Of a DNA stretch of 64,000 nt, positions 63,101 through 64,000 are shown in pieces. A program made the translations under genes and the position numbers. The stretch comes from Pythium myriotylum (taxonomy: Eukaryota > Oomycota > Peronosporomycetes > Pythiales > Pythiaceae). The first letter of the stretch is position 1. The number at the start of each line of letters is the position of its first letter. The stretch spans positions 3,658,001-3,722,000 of the forward strand of contig JALJCQ010000013.1 of assembly GCA_023091665.1 (NCBI GenBank), written 5' to 3'. The notes under the pieces were generated by a model. It was not told the DNA's origin. It saw nothing but the letters and a program-made list of their open reading frames with translations, and made no database searches.

Positions 63101-63552
63101 CGCTTCGCGCCGCCATGAAGCGCATGGTCGTGCAGTCGCTGCAGTGCGCGCAGGACCAGATCCAGCACCGCAAGCACGCCTGCGAGCTCTACGGGTACGA
63201 CTTTATGCTGGACGAGACGCTGCGGCCGTGGCTCATCGAGGTCAACAGCTCGCCCGCGTGCGACTACAGCACGCCGACGGCGCAGCGGTACGTCGAGACG
63301 GGGCTCGCGGGCATCGTGCAGGTGATCGTGGACCACCGCGAGTACGAGGCGCGCAAGAAGAGTGGCGTCTCGGGTGGTGGAGGCGTGGAGCTCGAGCCGC
63401 CAACGGGTCGCTGGCGGCGGCTCCACCGCGGCGAGTGCGTCGGCAAGCCGCTGGCGTCGTTGGGCGCCGAGTTGGAGGTGCGCGGCGCCAAAGTGCGGCG
63501 GCGAAAGGCGCCGCGGCCGGCTGTCGCGGAGGAAGAAGACGCGACGCTGTGA
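60181..63552 (+). CDS. TTLL3/8-type tubulin glycine ligase with long charged N terminus
   Basis: Adds glycine side chains to tubulin tails, mainly in axonemes, using ATP. 1,123 residues in one exon; I chose the ATG at 60,181 because the frame upstream opens only with TTG. Residues 1-130 are Ser/Pro-rich, and 130-480 are highly charged Lys/Glu coiled coil. The TTL domain covers about 490-1,060: [33 protein letters not shown] and [15 protein letters not shown] (pattern typical of TTLL3/8); nucleotide site [13 protein letters not shown] near 825; [34 protein letters not shown] near 918; and [23 protein letters not shown] near 1,019, carrying the Mg-binding Glu and Asn. All key residues are present. 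Glycylase rather than glutamylase is inferred from the TTLL3-like N-lobe. Confidence 0.9.
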   Translation: [1123 protein letters not shown]

Positions 63553-64000
63553 AAAGGATGCTCACATATTGGGCGAGGGGTTTCGCATAGTACATTGTAC
63601 GTAGTGGTCATGTTGCAACCGCCTCGCCCGGTCAATTATTGGCGTCCACCAATAATAAAAATTGGACCGAGTATTGTTGCCGCGCCGCGGAGTGTCTCCG
63701 GAGGACTATCCATGGGAACAGTGGCGTGGTGGTTGGAGTGCAGCGTGCGAGCGCAGAGAAGGGGTAGGGTTAAAGGGGCAAACCCAGGTGGGGGGGTGGG
63801 GGCGGGCTTGACCACGTAAATGACCAGCGGGAGAGCGAGTGGCGTTCTGTACACAATTGGCCCAATCACAGCAGACAGGACGCTCCCCTCGGGCCCAATA
63901 AGATCTCTTTCTCGCCTCGCGAGCCCCGAGCCCTTTCGTGCAACCCTGTCTCGTGGCTCGGCTCTGCGCAACTTGTCTCTGCCCTGTCTCTTGCCCGTGC
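63553..64000. other. Downstream flank, probably upstream of another gene
   Basis: No gene is seen. Contains CCAAT-like words (CCCAATCACA near 63,862; CCCAATAAGA near 63,894) and pyrimidine-rich sequence toward the edge, compatible with a promoter for a gene beyond 64,000. Confidence 0.35.

Noticed and set aside
1..64000. CRISPR arrays, rRNA or bacterial operons
   Set aside because: No regularly spaced short repeats or rRNA signatures; genes have spliceosomal introns.

Overview
The window looks like nuclear DNA of a flagellate oomycete, most likely a Pythium/Phytophthora-type water mould. Pointers are: introns of 50-110 nt with GT-AG ends; a family of small secreted copper-enzyme-like proteins of the oomycete AA17 type; PDR/ABCG transporters with the oomycete-style second nucleotide-binding domain; an EML-type microtubule protein and a TTLL3/8-type tubulin glycine ligase (both ciliary); and a chromodomain Ty3/gypsy element plus RNase H-bearing LINEs. 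No bacterial, viral or organellar block is visible.

Layout. (1) 1-18,826 is a large inverted duplication. The left arm holds the C-terminal half of a PDR transporter (+) and an intact four-TM glycoprotein gene (-). The right arm holds a truncated copy of the glycoprotein gene (+) and a full-length PDR transporter (-). Between them lies one long EML-like gene with N-terminal EF-hands and three HELP/WD40 modules. A decayed scrap of its 5' exons sits next to the left arm, so the ancestral unit probably contained the EML promoter side as well. (2) 18,827-22,374 is gene-poor and carries a decayed membrane-anchored LRR gene. (3) 22,375-33,705 is a third PDR gene, broken in order by a Ty3/gypsy element (698-bp LTRs that look identical, 5-bp target duplication), a deletion between its halves, and an apparently perfect 1,288-bp tandem duplication that copied the LTR end together with transporter sequence. 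(4) 33,759-36,423 is a 5'-truncated LINE with a 14-bp target duplication. (5) 37,981-39,915 is a secreted Pro/Ala-rich protein. (6) 41,163-57,008 is a cluster of six AA17-like lytic polysaccharide monooxygenase (LPMO) genes, all on the minus strand (two intronless, four with three exons, one frameshifted). Two paralogous polytopic membrane-protein genes and two LINE fragments lie among them. (7) 57,490-63,552 holds divergent asparagine synthetase and tubulin glycylase genes.

How the genes may work together. The AA17-like genes would encode secreted oxidative enzymes acting on plant wall polymers. The interleaved membrane proteins have no known role, but the membrane gene/AA17 pair occurs twice, so the two were duplicated as a unit. 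The PDR transporters are efflux-pump candidates that are being amplified and broken here. EML and TTLL belong to the zoospore axoneme. Several near-perfect short hairpins, four with 3-nt loops, are scattered from 36.9 to 54.9 kb and are not explained by any gene. Exon borders were read by eye from splice consensus, reading frame and paralogue comparison; no search was run.
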